Assembly (NCBI GenBank): GCA_008704415.1
Contig: VXIS01000251.1
Coordinates: 1-64,000 of the forward strand
From: Sphaerosporella brunnea
Taxonomy: Eukaryota; Ascomycota; Pezizomycetes; Pezizales; Pyronemataceae
Length of the DNA stretch: 64,000 nt
Reading direction: 5' to 3'
Positions 1 to 13,511 of the stretch are shown piece after piece. The position numbers and the translations under genes were made by a program. Under the pieces are notes generated by a model. The model saw nothing but the letters and a program-made list of their open reading frames with translations. It searched no databases and was not told the origin of the DNA. Numbering within the stretch: position 1 is the first letter of the stretch; each line of letters starts with the position of its first letter.

Positions 1-394
1 TAAATATTTATCGGGTTGAGATCGAGTGATGACTTATGAAGTCTTTTTTTTTTTTGACTTCCTTCGACTGGCACTGGCAACCGGCTCGCTGGGCACTCAA
101 GCCGCCTCCAGGAGCGTGGTATTTGGGGGGGGGGGGGCATTATTTGCGATAGTGCTGACAGTCTTTAAAGATTTGCGCGATTGGAGCGCAAGTCACCACT
201 TCCCTGGTTCAAGTTGCCTTCGCACCTTGTGGTCGAAGGATTTTATACCTCTCTCAAGCGCTGTAATCTAGAGTGTACCTTCAGAAGCTTACCCCGACAC
301 ATATGAAATCGAACCGTAATTATTGGCCCCCTATACGCATCTCCAAAATTGCTGATAGCCAGTCTATCTATGTAAAAAATGCAATACGCCGCAA
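1..394. other. Intergenic, no gene seen
   Basis: No convincing coding signal is visible. The stretch holds a T-run near 46-55 and a run of 13 G at 125-137. It lies 3' of the CinA/MoaB-type gene. Confidence 0.5.
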
Positions 395-1549
395 TTAAGC
401 CTTCACAGGATCCGTCTGCTCCGGTATCGCACATGGGACCACTCTCTCCTTCTTGTCCGCACCGCCGTAGTTCCTGGCTGCTTCATTCGCCTTTTCCTCT
501 TCACTACGCGCCTCCGGCTCTTCGTTCTCCCCTTCTACCGTGACTCTAGTGCCGCGTGTGGCCTTTTCCACCTCCTCCACGAGGCTCTCCACATACTCCG
601 TATCGCTCCCCACCAGCGTGATGGTGTTATTTGTGGCGCCCCAACGCGGGTAACTGCCAACCTTGACCCCGCGATCCTTAACCCTCTCCTGCAGCTCCGT
701 CAAGTACTCAGCGACCTCACTCTCCTGCATCGGGGTAGAAATCATGACTCTCGTGGCCTTCCGGCTCGTATCCAGGCGACCCTCCGCCAGGAAGATATCC
801 CGCAGCCCTTCCAGCAGCAGCACAAAGATCCTTGGAATCCCGGGGAGCACGTGTACATTCCCGCCCACGACCGCGACCGGAACCCACAGTGATGGGCATG
901 GGAAGTAGACTTTTGTGCCTGGGCCGCTCGGCAGCTGCGCCATCCGCATCCGCGCTGTTAGCATCGCCGATGGAGTGTCCCAGTCGTATGATGGCGCGTT
1001 CGGGCGCGCGGCTGATATCTCACGCATGCGTCTGGCGGTTTCTTCGTGCAGCTGGAGCGGGGAGTCGAAGGCGGCGGCGAGGGAGGGGTAGGTGATGTCA
1101 TCGTGTGTCTGCGACCAAGCAATCAGCGGTCAACCGCAATGCGTCTCTCAAAAAACCGGGACAAAGCTACCGGCCCGATACCGCCGCTGGTAACTACAAA
1201 ATCGTAGTTTTTACTCATGCGCCGCGCCGCCTCGATGATCTCGCTCTCGTCGTCTGCAATCACTTCGATCCGCTTCAGCTCGATCCCAAGGTCGAAACAG
1301 TATTTTGCGAAGTAGCTCGAGTTGGTGTCTACTGTCTACGCGCATGCAGGTGTTAACGTCTGCTTAACCGCATGGTGAGGCATGAGAGCTCCAGATAGAT
1401 ACCTTGCCGTTCAACACCTCGTCGCCAATGATTAGGCAGGCGGCTGTGTGCACGGGCTTCTTGAACGCGTCAATCGTCATGGCGGCTAAAGTAGTGGTGC
1501 TGGTGTTGCGAGGTAGGTGTCGCGATATCTGCGTGAGACGAGCAAACAT
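395..1549 (-). CDS. CinA/MoaB-type molybdopterin-binding-domain protein
   Basis: The gene has three exons: 1403-1549, 1171-1335 and 395-1108, giving about 341 residues. The joined protein shows the MoCF/CinA domain: [14 protein letters not shown], then [12 protein letters not shown], a GGIGPTHDD motif across the second intron, and later [10 protein letters not shown]. In known family members this fold binds molybdopterin or acts on pyridine nucleotides or FAD; the exact reaction here is not deducible. The N-terminus ([15 protein letters not shown]...) is basic and hydroxylated and could be a mitochondrial presequence. If it is cleaved, or if a second ATG at residue 24 is used, there could be two compartments. 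Introns 1336-1402 and 1109-1170 have GT-AG borders and restore the conserved motifs without a frame break. The C-terminal roughly 50 residues are charged and not part of the core domain. Family assignment is firm; substrate is unknown. Confidence 0.86.
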
Positions 1550-4217
1550 TTGGAAAGGAAAAGTGGGGTAGTGCTGAGGATGATTGCTTTTGAATCGATT
1601 CGGGGAGTTGAGCTATACCCTTGCTAGAACACCCGCGTTGCTTGCTTCAAGTTGCTCGCCATTAATAAGCAAAGCCCGTTGACGTCCATTTGTCTCGGAT
1701 AAATGTACCGCAGACAACAATATTGTCGATCAACACGGAAGCGTTTTTGCAGGAACGTACGAGTACTAGTACATACGGAACTGGACGTGTAGATAAACCT
1801 TGGTGTCCTGGTTATGCAGTGCATATCCGTGACTGAAATCCAGGAACGCATAAGCGTAGGACTATTCCCGCCGTATGCTGGAAGGTCTTTCGAGCAGTCT
1901 GGGGCCCGGGACTCGTAGAATATTCCGAAGGTCCCTGTCGCTTCCCGTGTTGTGCATATGGCCCTACCTAGTACATACTTCATGCAGATCCGCACGCGAT
2001 TTGACACCGCGGGAGCTATAACTCTAAAGTGTGTATATACATATGTAAAGTTCACATCGTCGCGTCTGCGATGCGATATTGTTTTTATGGCTGTGAAACA
2101 CTGGCTGCCTGCCTTATTCCGAAGTTCCAGCAGCTGGCTGGCGACCCGTCAGATCACTTGGGAGCTTTACATGCCGATATTAAATAGCTATTCGAGAACT
2201 CAACTCCTACATCATCCAAAAAGCACAAAAAAGCCCTCGCAACAACATTCTCCAGCACAGCCTGTTCCTTCGCCGCCTGAATCTGTTCATTCCCACTCGG
2301 TAGATCCCGCGCTTCTAGGCGTTTGTAAACACCCGCTCGGGAATGTAAAAGCCTTGCATGGAGCGGGCCTTTGCTGGTGCACACAGCTGCTGCCGCCTAT
2401 ATCGACTGAAGAACGCTCGACCTAGTCTTGGTGGATTTGCTGTTATTGATTCCTGGTCGGCCAGGAATAGCGCTTTTCCGAGCGGTGTTGATTAGACAGA
2501 TGTGTGTGGTGTGGGATGGTTTTCTACGCTGGCACATGGAGGGGCCGTGCTAGGCTTTGGTGGCCAAAGCAGACGCCCGTAAACCGGGTCTGGGGGTTTT
2601 GCTTTCGAGCATCTGAGCCCGAAGTTAGCGTTTGCAATTCCGAGGGTCACCACTTGCCGAGTCTCAGAATCCATTCAGCATCCCCGTTGGCATCGGGTTT
2701 ACTGCCGGTAATCAAGACCGTCGTGTTTTGGATATCTTGGACTGATGTGAAACGAACATGTTTGCCGTTGAGGTCCGTTTTAGGCATTGTAGGAGAGGGG
2801 GGGGGGGGAGCTAGGTACTAAGATATTGATAAAGGACATAGGTAGATGGCTGGAGGGCTTGTATACACATATTGACGATGTCTCTGCCATGGCCAGTCGG
2901 AGGCGGGCAAAAACAAGCGGCCTCTAAGTTCGCAAATGTGGAGACATGAGGCATGGAAGCTCACTCGGGATGACGACGGAATTGATGTTGCTGACAGCTG
3001 TGGGCAGACGGAGCGGTCAGCCGGACTGGTTGAGGGAACCCATATGCTGTGCCCTGACTCATTTGGATGGTCGGGCGGTGCTGGCGAGGAAGTGCAGGCC
3101 TCAATGCGAGGGCCCGGTGCAACAATTCTTTTGCTTTTTTTTTTTTTCTCGAAAGGCTGGCTCGCGTGCACATTAGCCAACGTGAAACTCTTCGCGTCCA
3201 CATCCCGCGGCTAAGCATATACGCGCGGCAAGTCAGAGCGAGGTTGGCTTAAGCTTGTTGCAAAACAGCATTATACAAGCGAGAGCTGGATTGACCCACT
3301 CGGGTAAGTGCGCCAGTACCCAGAGGCCGACGTGGGGGGCCAACGAAGGTGTTCCGGAAGAGCTCGGGGGAATGGGGCACCGGTCTGTGTAACATCGTGA
3401 CCGGACATCGCCGGACATCCACGGACATTGCGCACCCGGCGGCGCCCAGTTGCTTCACGATTGGTGCAGACAGCGAAATTACTTGGCCTACATACAAGCA
3501 GCCTTTTCCGCAGACGCAGAGCGGGCGAATTGTTCGTCCACTGACAGAACATGGCTGCATGGCGGAGTCATCGTGATCGCCGGGAGTCGGAGCACTCTCT
3601 GCAATGATTGCTGGTTGTTTTGTTTTCGTCGTAAACACATGTTTGTAGCAATTTACTTCCGCCGTGAAGACGCGGCTTGCTGTGGTACTGAATGGGATAT
3701 GTGGGAATGTGGGATAACGACACCAAGCATCGATAACTGCTAAGTACATATGTGCATACCTACTTGCAGGAATGTACGGATGTATGAGTCATCATAGTAT
3801 CATAACGCATGCCTCTTAAGCACATAATTCTCCGCATCAAAGTTCCCCGTCACAGCCCCTGCAACAATGGATCCCCGGCTGCTTTTTTGGTCGGCTCACT
3901 GCGACCTCGGAACACCGCTGTGCCCACCCCTTCGAATCGGAACGCTGCAAAGTGTTTTGTGGCTTGCTTGCCCCTAAGGCAAATACTACCCCCCCCCCCC
4001 CCAGCCTACAGACAGGCGTACCTCTAGCGCCACTCTTATTTTCTTCCCTCGTCTGACATTCAAATACCACTTCACCCTGCGCTTTCAAAGCTGTTCACCA
4101 CCCCGTCTGGGAGATCATATCACCCACAACACCTTTGGACGTTTCGAACCCCCCCCCCCCCCTCCTCACTTTGCTACAGGCCACTGCTACTGGTACCGAA
4201 CTCTGTCTGCACATCCC
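1550..4217. other. 2.7 kb intergenic region, no gene recognised
   Basis: Only short frames with no family resemblance and no consistent coding pattern are present on either strand. Visible structure: a G-run at 2797-2808, a T-run near 3136-3148, a small imperfect repeat of ccggacat around 3400-3426, and two C-runs of 14 nt at 3989-4002 and 4149-4162 just upstream of the transporter. The 3' part should hold the promoter of the MFS gene; the 5' part should hold the promoter of the CinA-type gene. Confidence 0.45.
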
Positions 4218-6288
<2,071 letters not shown>

Positions 6289-6845
6289 TCTGACATGTTT
6301 TTCTTTTTTCAGGATTTTCTTTCCAAAAACCTATTAGTAGTAATACCCATGGGATTGAGGCGTTTTGGGGGTTTTTTGTTTTCTTCGTTTTCCTTTTTCC
6401 TTTAGATCAACTTGTGGTCTTTCAGGGTAAATAGACTGTTGGTGGTAAAAGCAGTTGTAAGAGTACGTACATACGGGTCGGAATAGATGCATCGATCTCA
6501 CCTCATGGCTAAGTCTGTAGTTGTCTTAAGGCGGGCACATCAAGCCTACTCGAGCAAACCATGCCCTCCCCTAAACCGTTGTGCGAGATGAAGGAAGGTT
6601 ATGGTTACAGTACTGGGGTTGGGATTTGGAAGAATGCAGTGTTCATCCGGAGTTGGATCTAGATACTTGATGACCGGTCCTCATATAAGCTGGAATAATA
6701 GACGGTTTCTTGATTCTTTGTCTTGGTTCTAGAGACAATATAATTGCTGCAGCATGACGCGTATAAGTAAAACAAGTGAACATCCGTGTTGGTGACCACA
6801 CGGTGTGCAGTCATTAGTGCAGTGCCACTTAATATAAAGTCATAT

Positions 6846-7097
6846 GTACAAGGGTACAGCTATAAGTCGGGTGCTCCCCGATCAAACAGCAACTGGCAAC
6901 GCCACTACGACTGCTGCTAGAACTTTGCGAAGCTGGGGGTGGCATCGTAGGCCTCCCTAGAGCCTTTTTGAGTGTTTTGAAGAAAAAATACCGACTTCTT
7001 CGTGGACGACAAAGGTCTTGGCATTGTTTGGTTGTATGGAGGAAAGAAGTCGGGTGCTCTTTGCATATGTGTAACGGCACCCGAATTACCCTTGTAC
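6846..7097. repeat. MITE-like element, about 252 bp, with imperfect terminal inverted repeats
   Basis: The left end reads GTACAAGGGTA (6846-6856) followed after 10 nt by TCGGGTGC (6867-6874). The right end, read in reverse complement, is GTACAAGGGTA (7087-7097) followed after 2 nt by TCGGGTGC (7077-7084). The interior has no coding capacity. An internal stretch is shared with a second locus at about 30940-31060, including a common GGTTGTATGGAGG and an upstream GACTTCTTCGTG. No clear target-site duplication is visible, so the class is uncertain. Confidence 0.5.
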
Positions 7098-7141
7098 CCT
7101 AGTACGTTGCAGTGTCGTCGCTAAAGCGCCTTCACGGGCTC

Positions 7142-7253
7142 CGCTCCACGATGCGCCGCCCAATCACAACTAATCACTCAGCCGGCGGTAAGAAAAAAAT
7201 TTCCGGGTTTTCCGCGTTGCGCCACGGCACGCTCACTTTGCTCTATGTATGGT
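7142..7253 (+). repeat. Promoter-like block, copy 1 of 2
   Basis: This block matches 7852-7968 with scattered differences: CGCTCCACGATGCGCCGC, then CAATCACAACTAATCACTCAG, then a GCGTTGCGCCAC segment and CTCACTTTGCTCTATGTATGGTG. The other copy has the same parts in the same order and orientation. It is probably a duplicated promoter segment or the remnant of a repeat. Confidence 0.55.
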
Positions 7254-7851
7254 GTTGGCGGAATCTCCAGTAACCTGCCTGCCATTGGAAACACCATATT
7301 TTTTTTTTACGCCGGTTTCAACACAACCACAAGCGGGAAAAAAAAATAACGCAAAAAGCGCTCTCCAGATGCGTAGGTACATAAGTAGCAATCTGGAGAG
7401 ACAGAAAAGTTAAAAGGGTAGTTAAGGAGTGTTTCAAGCGGAGGGTTGGGATTGGAAGTGGACCCTACTACTGCCAAACCACTTTCGGACCAGCGTGAGT
7501 GATTTCTCATGTACACCTCCTGTTTTGGGAAACTGCGAGTGATTTCTGGTGAAGCAAAGCTGCAAGCTTTTTTTCCGGCCCCACGCGTCCCAATGCTCCC
7601 TCTTTTCCCGCGAGCGGATACATCGATCTATCACTCGATGCTCCTGAAATAGGTTTAGTTGATCGGCAAAAGAAGTGGACCCCGAGGGCAGGTTACGGGA
7701 TTCCGCCACCATATATATAGATAGGGAACACGGGGGGAGATGACGGGGGGTAGTGAAGCTGGGTGGTTGGAAGGTGGTGGAGAGGTTGCGGGTGGTAGAG
7801 GATGGACGGATTGAGTCACAGCTAGCACTCGTACTAATCCAACTCGCATTC

Positions 7852-7968
7852 TGCTCCACAATGCGCCGCACAATCACAGCTAATCACTCAGCCTCTGGTA
7901 GGGTAACTTTTCCGTGTTGAGCCACCGCGTTGCGCCACCGCTGCGGCTCACTTTGCTCTATATATAGT
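7852..7968 (+). promoter_or_regulatory. Promoter-like block, copy 2, with a TATATATAG box
   Basis: The second copy of the block at 7142-7253. It ends in CTCTATATATAGTG (TATA-like core at about 7958-7966), 210 bp upstream of the Hikeshi start codon, so it may be that gene's core promoter. Copy 1 has TATGTATG at the same place, a weaker TATA match. Confidence 0.4.
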
Positions 7969-8175
7969 GATCAAGACTCATGGTATGTAACTCGTGCGTT
8001 GTAGTGGAGGTTGGGGCTAGGGCTGCATATTGTGGGGGGGGAGCTATGACGTTATTCCAGAAGCTTCTCGCATCTCGCTTTCGACCGTCAACCACAACAA
8101 CACACATCTCGAGTTTTCCCGCGCAAAAAAAAAAACAAGAACAACGAAAAAAAAAAGCAAAAAAAAAAAAACAAG

Positions 8176-8847
8176 ATGTTTGGCTGCATAGTAGCCGGGC
8201 GACCAGGTACGTATATGTGTCCGCTCCGCTCCCGCGGGGCCAACTTTGCTGACCTGGGGAAAAAAAAAAAAAAAACAGTACAAACCAACCTGCAAACCGT
8301 CTCGCCAACGCACTTCATCTTCACGCTCCCGCAGCCCGCGAGCATAAACCACCTGGTGGTGTTTCTGCTCCCGGACGCGGTGCTGCCGCCGACGCACGCG
8401 GCCACGGTGCACATCCGCTTCCCGACGGCGGCCGCGGGCGAGTTCCGCCTGCTCGGCGCCATCTCCGCCGCGAAGCCGTCCGCGGTGTTTCGAGTTGGCG
8501 GTGCTGCTGCGGCCGCAGCCGACGGCGACGCCACGCTCGGCATCGCGATCGATGAGCTGCCGAATGTTGAGGCCGCGCTGGCTTCCCTGCCGCCTCCTCC
8601 CCCCGCCGCCGCCGCACCGGAGAGCTCCGCGTTGGTGAAGGCGCAGCGGGGCCTCGGCACGCTGGTCCTGGCCCGCAGGATCATCGGCAATGCGTTCAAC
8701 TATCTGGGCAGCTTTGCGGTGCCGGTCGGCCCTGCCGGCGAGGAGATGGTGCCGTTGAAGGCGTTTCGCGATTGGTGGGCGAAGTTCGAGAAGAAGGTGG
8801 AGTACGATCCTACGTTTTTGGAGAGGGAGGACGGCGGCGGCGCGTAG
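8176..8847 (+). CDS. Hikeshi / Opi10 family protein (Hsp70 nuclear import)
   Basis: There are two exons, 8176-8206 and 8279-8847, giving 199 residues. The spliced start MFGCIVAGRPVQTNLQTV and the following FTLPQPASINHLVVFLLPDAVLP segment match the Hikeshi family, which carries Hsp70 into the nucleus under heat stress; the yeast homologue is Opi10. A segment ending LLGAISAAKPSAVFRVGG is also typical, and the C-terminal helix (NAFNYLGSFA...VPLKAFRDWWAKFEKKVEYDPTFLE) is conserved in the family. An Ala/Pro-rich linker at about residues 90-130 is longer than usual. The 72-nt intron has a canonical GTACGT donor and ends in a 15-A run plus CAG. It is a multiple of three and lacks stops, so an unspliced reading gives a false 223-residue protein that breaks the conserved N-terminus. 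The family call is firm. Confidence 0.92.
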   Translation: MFGCIVAGRPGTYMCPLRSRGANFADLGKKKKKTVQTNLQTVSPTHFIFTLPQPASINHLVVFLLPDAVLPPTHAATVHIRFPTAAAGEFRLLGAISAAKPSAVFRVGGAAAAAADGDATLGIAIDELPNVEAALASLPPPPPAAAAPESSALVKAQRGLGTLVLARRIIGNAFNYLGSFAVPVGPAGEEMVPLKAFRDWWAKFEKKVEYDPTFLEREDGGGA

Positions 8848-9147
8848 GTTATATAGACGGGACGGGGGAAGGGGGCTTTTTTTTTTTGTTTTTCTTTCCT
8901 TTTTTTCTTTGTTTGGGCGGATTTTAGGCTGGTATAATGTTGTTGATGATTGATGATGATGGTCTCCGGGGAGTATGGGTGTTTGATATTGTATACATAC
9001 TGCTGGATTGTCTGCGCAGCTCAGCCCACCACCTTGATCCCTATATAAATCGCTTGAACAGCGTGCTGAAGCTAAAATTTCAGGCCTAAATAGAGGGGTC
9101 TCATTGCAAAAATCTACATATCAAGCAATCTATCTCAATGCATGCGC
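8848..9147. other. Convergent 3' intergenic region
   Basis: This 300-bp gap lies between the 3' ends of the Hikeshi gene (+) and the aldehyde dehydrogenase gene (-). It holds a T-run at about 8877-8887 likely to be near the polyadenylation region. I see no gene. Confidence 0.5.
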
Positions 9148-10658
9148 CTATTTGGGGTAGTTCTTCAAGTGGAAGCTCTTCAGCCTGACAAACGCCTCGA
9201 ACCCGAACTTGCTCAATGTGACACCGCGTCCCGAGTCCTTCCATCCCGTCCACGCCAGATCCTATACCGATTAGCGCAGGTCAATCGAGTCCATCGCAGT
9301 AAGCGCCACTCACCGGAGAAGGATAATCGCAGCGGTTGACGAACACCGTACCGGCCTCAATCTTCTCGACCAGCTCCTCTCCCTTGGCCAGGTCCTTGGT
9401 CCACACGCTGGCCGTGAGTCCGAACTCGGAGTCGTTCATCAGCTTCACCGCCTCTTCGTCGCCCGAGACTTTCTGCACAGGGATGATGGGTCCGAAGGTC
9501 TCCTCGTTCATGGCCCTCATGCCATGGTTACAATCGGCCAGAAGTTCCGGCCTTACGAATGCCGGGCCCATCTTGACACCCTCTGCGAAGACATCGGGGG
9601 TTAGCAGACGCGCGCCCTTCTTGACCGCATCATCCACATGCTCCGCGATGAGGCGTGCACTCTTAGCCGCGACGACCGGGCCCAAGTGAGTCTTGGGATC
9701 AACCGGATCGCCGAGCTTGTAGTTCTCCAGGACCTTAACCACCTTCTCCAAGAACTCATCGTAGATGCTCTCGTGAACGTAGACCCTCTCGATAGAGCAG
9801 CAGCTCTGACCAGAATTGAAAACGGCGCCATCTACAATTTCCTCCGCAGCCCAGGCAACATCGACATCTGCGCGGACGTACGCAGGGTCCTTCCCGCCCA
9901 GCTCCAATCCCACAGGGACCACTCTGCCAGCGGCAGCTTTCTGTACTGCGACTCCGCCAGCTACCGACCCGGTGAACGCGATGGAGCGGATCTCGGGGCG
10001 TGCGACCAGCTTCTCGAGAGTGGGGATGTTGCCGCAGTGGACCGTTTGCAACACTCCCAGCGGGAGGCCCGCATCCTCAAAGATCGAAACCATGTGCTCA
10101 GCAATAGTCGGCGTCTGCGGAGAGGGCTTAAGCAGGAGAGTATTTCCTGCCAAAAGCGCGGGGACCAGAGAGTTGATTAAGATCAAATACGGATACTCGA
10201 TTCCCGTCAACATTCGCGCACTTCACACAGTGGCGGAAAGGGGCGCATACGTTCCAAGCAAAAACAACCAACACAGGTCCCAAAGGCTCCTTCCGGATCC
10301 ACCGTCTAAAACCTGCCTCCTCCTCACCAGGTGTATCCGCCAGCACCTCCGAAGACACCCTAAGCAAGTACTCCCCTCGCTTAACGGCTGTAGCCACTTC
10401 CTTGGGGGTGTACGCGATGGGCCTTCCCATCTGCTCCGTGATCTCGCAGCCCAGCTCATCCGCCCTGCTCGCGAGGATCTGAAGCGCCTTTTTGACGATT
10501 TCCTGGCGTGCGGCGAGCGGGTGCGTGTGCCGGAACGTCTCGAATGCCTTCTGCGAGACCGATAGGATCCGCGAGAAGTCGGCTTCGCTCACACCCTGCC
10601 GGGTGAGAATCGGCGCTCCGGTGATGGGAGAGATTGTGGTGATTGTTTCAGCCGACAT
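9148..10658 (-). CDS. Aldehyde dehydrogenase, NAD(P)-dependent
   Basis: There are three exons: 10251-10658, 9314-10195 and 9148-9261, together 467 residues. The protein oxidises aldehydes to acids. Visible motifs are KPSPQTP in the coenzyme-binding region, FTGSVAGG, the general-base glutamate in LELGGKDP (about E234), and the nucleophile in FNSGQSCCS (about C268). NEETFGPIIPV follows, then the C-terminal DLAWTGWKDSGRGVTLSKFGF restored by the last exon. Splicing at 10196-10250 joins VFAWN to YPYLILIN, and at 9262-9313 joins DYPSP to DLAWTG; both are classical ALDH segments. No targeting signal is evident, so it is probably cytosolic. The subfamily and substrate cannot be set from sequence alone; it resembles succinate-semialdehyde or medium-chain ALDHs of fungi. 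It is complete, with all catalytic residues present. Confidence 0.93.
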
Positions 10659-11782
10659 GATGTCGAAGAAGAGGTTTTAAGACGTGCGAAGATGAAGGAG
10701 GGGGAGGGGCTGATAGCTTATCCTGGACCTGGTCTAGCACTGTGTAACCAACGTTGGAAGTTTACAACGCGGTAAACCAACACAAACAAACACAGGAAGA
10801 ACTCCGCTCTACAAAAGAACCGCTTCCCAAAATCACAGAGAGCCGCCTCCTACTATGCGCTCGGGTAGAGTAAATTTACGGAATCGCCCGACTGCATCAA
10901 GAAAATTAAACGGGCCAGATCAGAATGTTAGAAGACGGCTCGGCCGCTCGGGGCTGTGAAATCTCCTCTTTTACTTCTTTTACTGGAAGCCTCTACTCGA
11001 CTCACGGAGATCAAGCAAACAGCCATCGAGTGATAGCCAGTGATGACATTCTCACCTGCCAGCACAACAGCTCCAATCTCCGATGACTTACCGATGTCGA
11101 CGTCAATAACTCTGCAGGGGAGCCGCGTTCGTCTGCCTTACCAGTTCCATCCACACATCGGCGTCACGACCTGTACTCGATCCATCCCAACGCGGCCTCA
11201 AAAGCCGTCAACAATGGCCGTCAACAAAGGCCAGTTGTTGGGGTGCGGAGATAGGGCGGAGCGAAACCGCTCGCTATCAAGAGGGCTGCAGCTGTGTGTT
11301 GAGAGTTGGGAACTGGGCCGGAAATCTTGGCCCGTTGAGTCGCCCAGGGGCTGCAGGAATCCTTATCTCCATATCCACGTTGCACCTGGCCATCTTTTCT
11401 GCTTTCAGTTGGTCATACCTGCCAGGCATCAACATGTATGCACTATGCTGGCTTTCAAATACCGACTACGTATATGGTGACACGGTGGATCTTCAGCCGG
11501 ATTGTGATCCCGTACGTATACTTTTCTACCATCATTAGTCCACGAGTCATCCCAACACCAAGCAAGGGGGCGAGAGAGATATGCCAAAGCCACTGTTCCT
11601 GGCATTCGATTGAGAATCCTACCCACCGATACCACTGCCAGATTCTACTCTAGAGAAGCCCCACACTCATCCCACAGAAAAAGAAAGGGAAAAAGGGAAA
11701 ACGCCTGCCAAAGTCAATCTGGGATAACAATACGCTCGCAAAACAAAAACGAAAAACAACCATCGTGACAGCCTCATGATAC
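10659..11782. other. 1.1 kb intergenic region, no gene seen
   Basis: This lies between the start of the aldehyde dehydrogenase gene (-) and the 3' end of the glucoamylase gene (-). Small open frames on both strands have no recognisable family and no splice-consistent continuation. It should contain the ALDH promoter. Confidence 0.5.
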
Positions 11783-13511
11783 TCATACAGTAATTGCCCT
11801 CAACAGCGCCTTCTTCGCCAACACACGATCATCCACCGCCGAAGTGAAGGATCCATAGCTCCACGTCAGATCCCGGGCTCCACGCTGGGTTCCGCTGTAC
11901 TTGTTGAACTGCTCGGACAAACGGCCCTCTCGGGTTGCGTGCCAGCGGATTACGTTCAAAAAGCTGTCTGCATACTTGAACATGTCGATTAGGTAGGTTT
12001 GATACTCGGGGTTTTCACTGGTGTAACGGCCCTTGACTGCGTGGCCATGGGGGTGCAGGCGGCTAAAGAAGGCCAGGTTCGTAGCGGTTATGTCGAAAAA
12101 CCCTTGCTTGAGGAATTGAGAAATGGTTTTGTACATGATGTTGGAAACCGTGGAGGTACACAGGAACCAGGGGTTGCCTTCGCTCAAGCCAACGCCATCA
12201 TATCTATGTTGAAATTACTGTTAGCCATGGCATTGTATGCAGGGGAGATAGCTTGCCTGTCTTCCGGGTATCTGCCAACACCAACACCACGAAGTCTGCC
12301 TTCCGCGTGATACGGCGGTGCCCGCTTGTTGATGGGATATCGCTCGGCGTTATCGGCAACCAAAACTGCCAGACTAGCCAGGATCTCATCCGACCACGGC
12401 GGGAAGAGGTCGTTCTGACCAGCGTGGAGGGATGCCAGCAGCAGAGCACTATCCAGACCAGATCGATACGGGGTGTTCAAGAACGCTCTCAGGTGGCCTT
12501 TCTTTTGGCTCCAAAACGATGTTTGAATGAACCTCCTCAGCTTGAACTGCTGGGACTCATACCAGTGGGCGGCGGCAGAGTCATCCAGAGTTATCGCGAG
12601 GCCCTGTCCCTCAACCAACGCTTTGTGCTGAACCATTGCAGTGTAGAAATGCAGATCGTCAACCTCCTCCCAGAGATCAAATCCGGTCAAATTCCACGCA
12701 TTCGAAATATACTCTAGATCCGCCTTAATGATGGAGTGGGTCGGGAACTTGCTGTCGTATAATCGCATGAGCCAGTCCTTGTCGATACCCGACGGCTCCG
12801 TCTGGTTCAACGTTCGAACGTATTTAATCAGAGCCAAAGTTCTGAGAGCAGGACCGTCCCGTTGCGGGCGTCCCCAATGCCTTTCCACCGCGCATACCTG
12901 TCAGTCATCGCCCTATGCGTGGATTGTAGACATATGAAAATTTTGGATACAAACTCCGTGAAAGGAGCGCCATCCACGTGGAATTTTGGCTCTCCGAGAC
13001 CTCCGGTGGTGTAGCCGCCGCTTGGGTTGAATGTGTTCTGTAGGATGCCTTGCAAATTGGCGTATTGCTCTATAATCTCCTTGAGTTGGGCATCCCCGGT
13101 CACGGCATACTCTTCGATTACATCGGCCATGGTGATGGCCGCATCCCGAACCCACTGATAGTAATAATTTGGCGACTCTCGAGAGGGGGAAGCTATCACG
13201 GTGCCCGGCGCTGCGCCCTTAGCGTTGGAGCCGTTGGGAGCGATGTTCTCGAGTAGGAACTTCCAGGAGGTCTTTCTCTGCTGTTGGATCCACTGCTCGA
13301 GACCCTTAGGCACGAGGTCGTCGACAGAAGGCGACAGCACCCGAGTGTGGTCGAACCCATCGAGAACAGTGTCGACAATACCTCGATCGGGCTTGGAGAA
13401 AACGTGCTGCAGGTTCGAAAGCCCAGGATTTGCAATAGCATAGCTCGAGACCAGTGTTGCGTAGAGGTAAACACCCGCCACAGGGGCAAGTACTTTCCGG
13501 AGGTACACCAT
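11783..13511 (-). CDS. Secreted glucoamylase, GH15, without starch-binding domain
   Basis: There are three exons: 12951-13511, 12257-12897 and 11783-12203, giving 540 residues. The enzyme releases glucose from the non-reducing ends of starch or glycogen chains. It begins with a signal peptide (MVYLRKVLAPVAGVYLYATLVSSYAIA). GH15 hallmarks are YYYQWVRDAAI, HWGRPQRDGPALR, FDLWEEVDDLHFYT with the catalytic acid at about E264, GRYPEDRYDGVG, EGNPWFLCT, and the second catalytic carboxylate in RLSEQFNKYSG (about E498), followed by DLTWSYGSF. The chain stops right after the catalytic domain, so no CBM20 domain is present. The second intron (12204-12256) has a GC-AG border: CAG then GCAAGC at the donor, ATAG at the acceptor. 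The first junction (12898-12950, joining TEF to VCAVERHW) is less certain because the local sequence is not strongly conserved. Confidence 0.93.

Larger units (their letters stand above)
6289..8175. other. 1.9 kb intergenic region with repeats
   Basis: No gene is supported. The region contains the MITE-like element at 6846-7097 and two copies of a promoter-like block at 7142-7253 and 7852-7968, which are annotated separately. The last 200 bp before the Hikeshi gene are very A-rich, with A-runs at about 8126-8136 and 8159-8172. Confidence 0.45.

Noticed and set aside
1624..2425. ORFs of 143 and 157 codons on opposite strands
   Set aside because: No family likeness, overlapping antisense frames and no splice-consistent extension; treated as chance frames in intergenic DNA.
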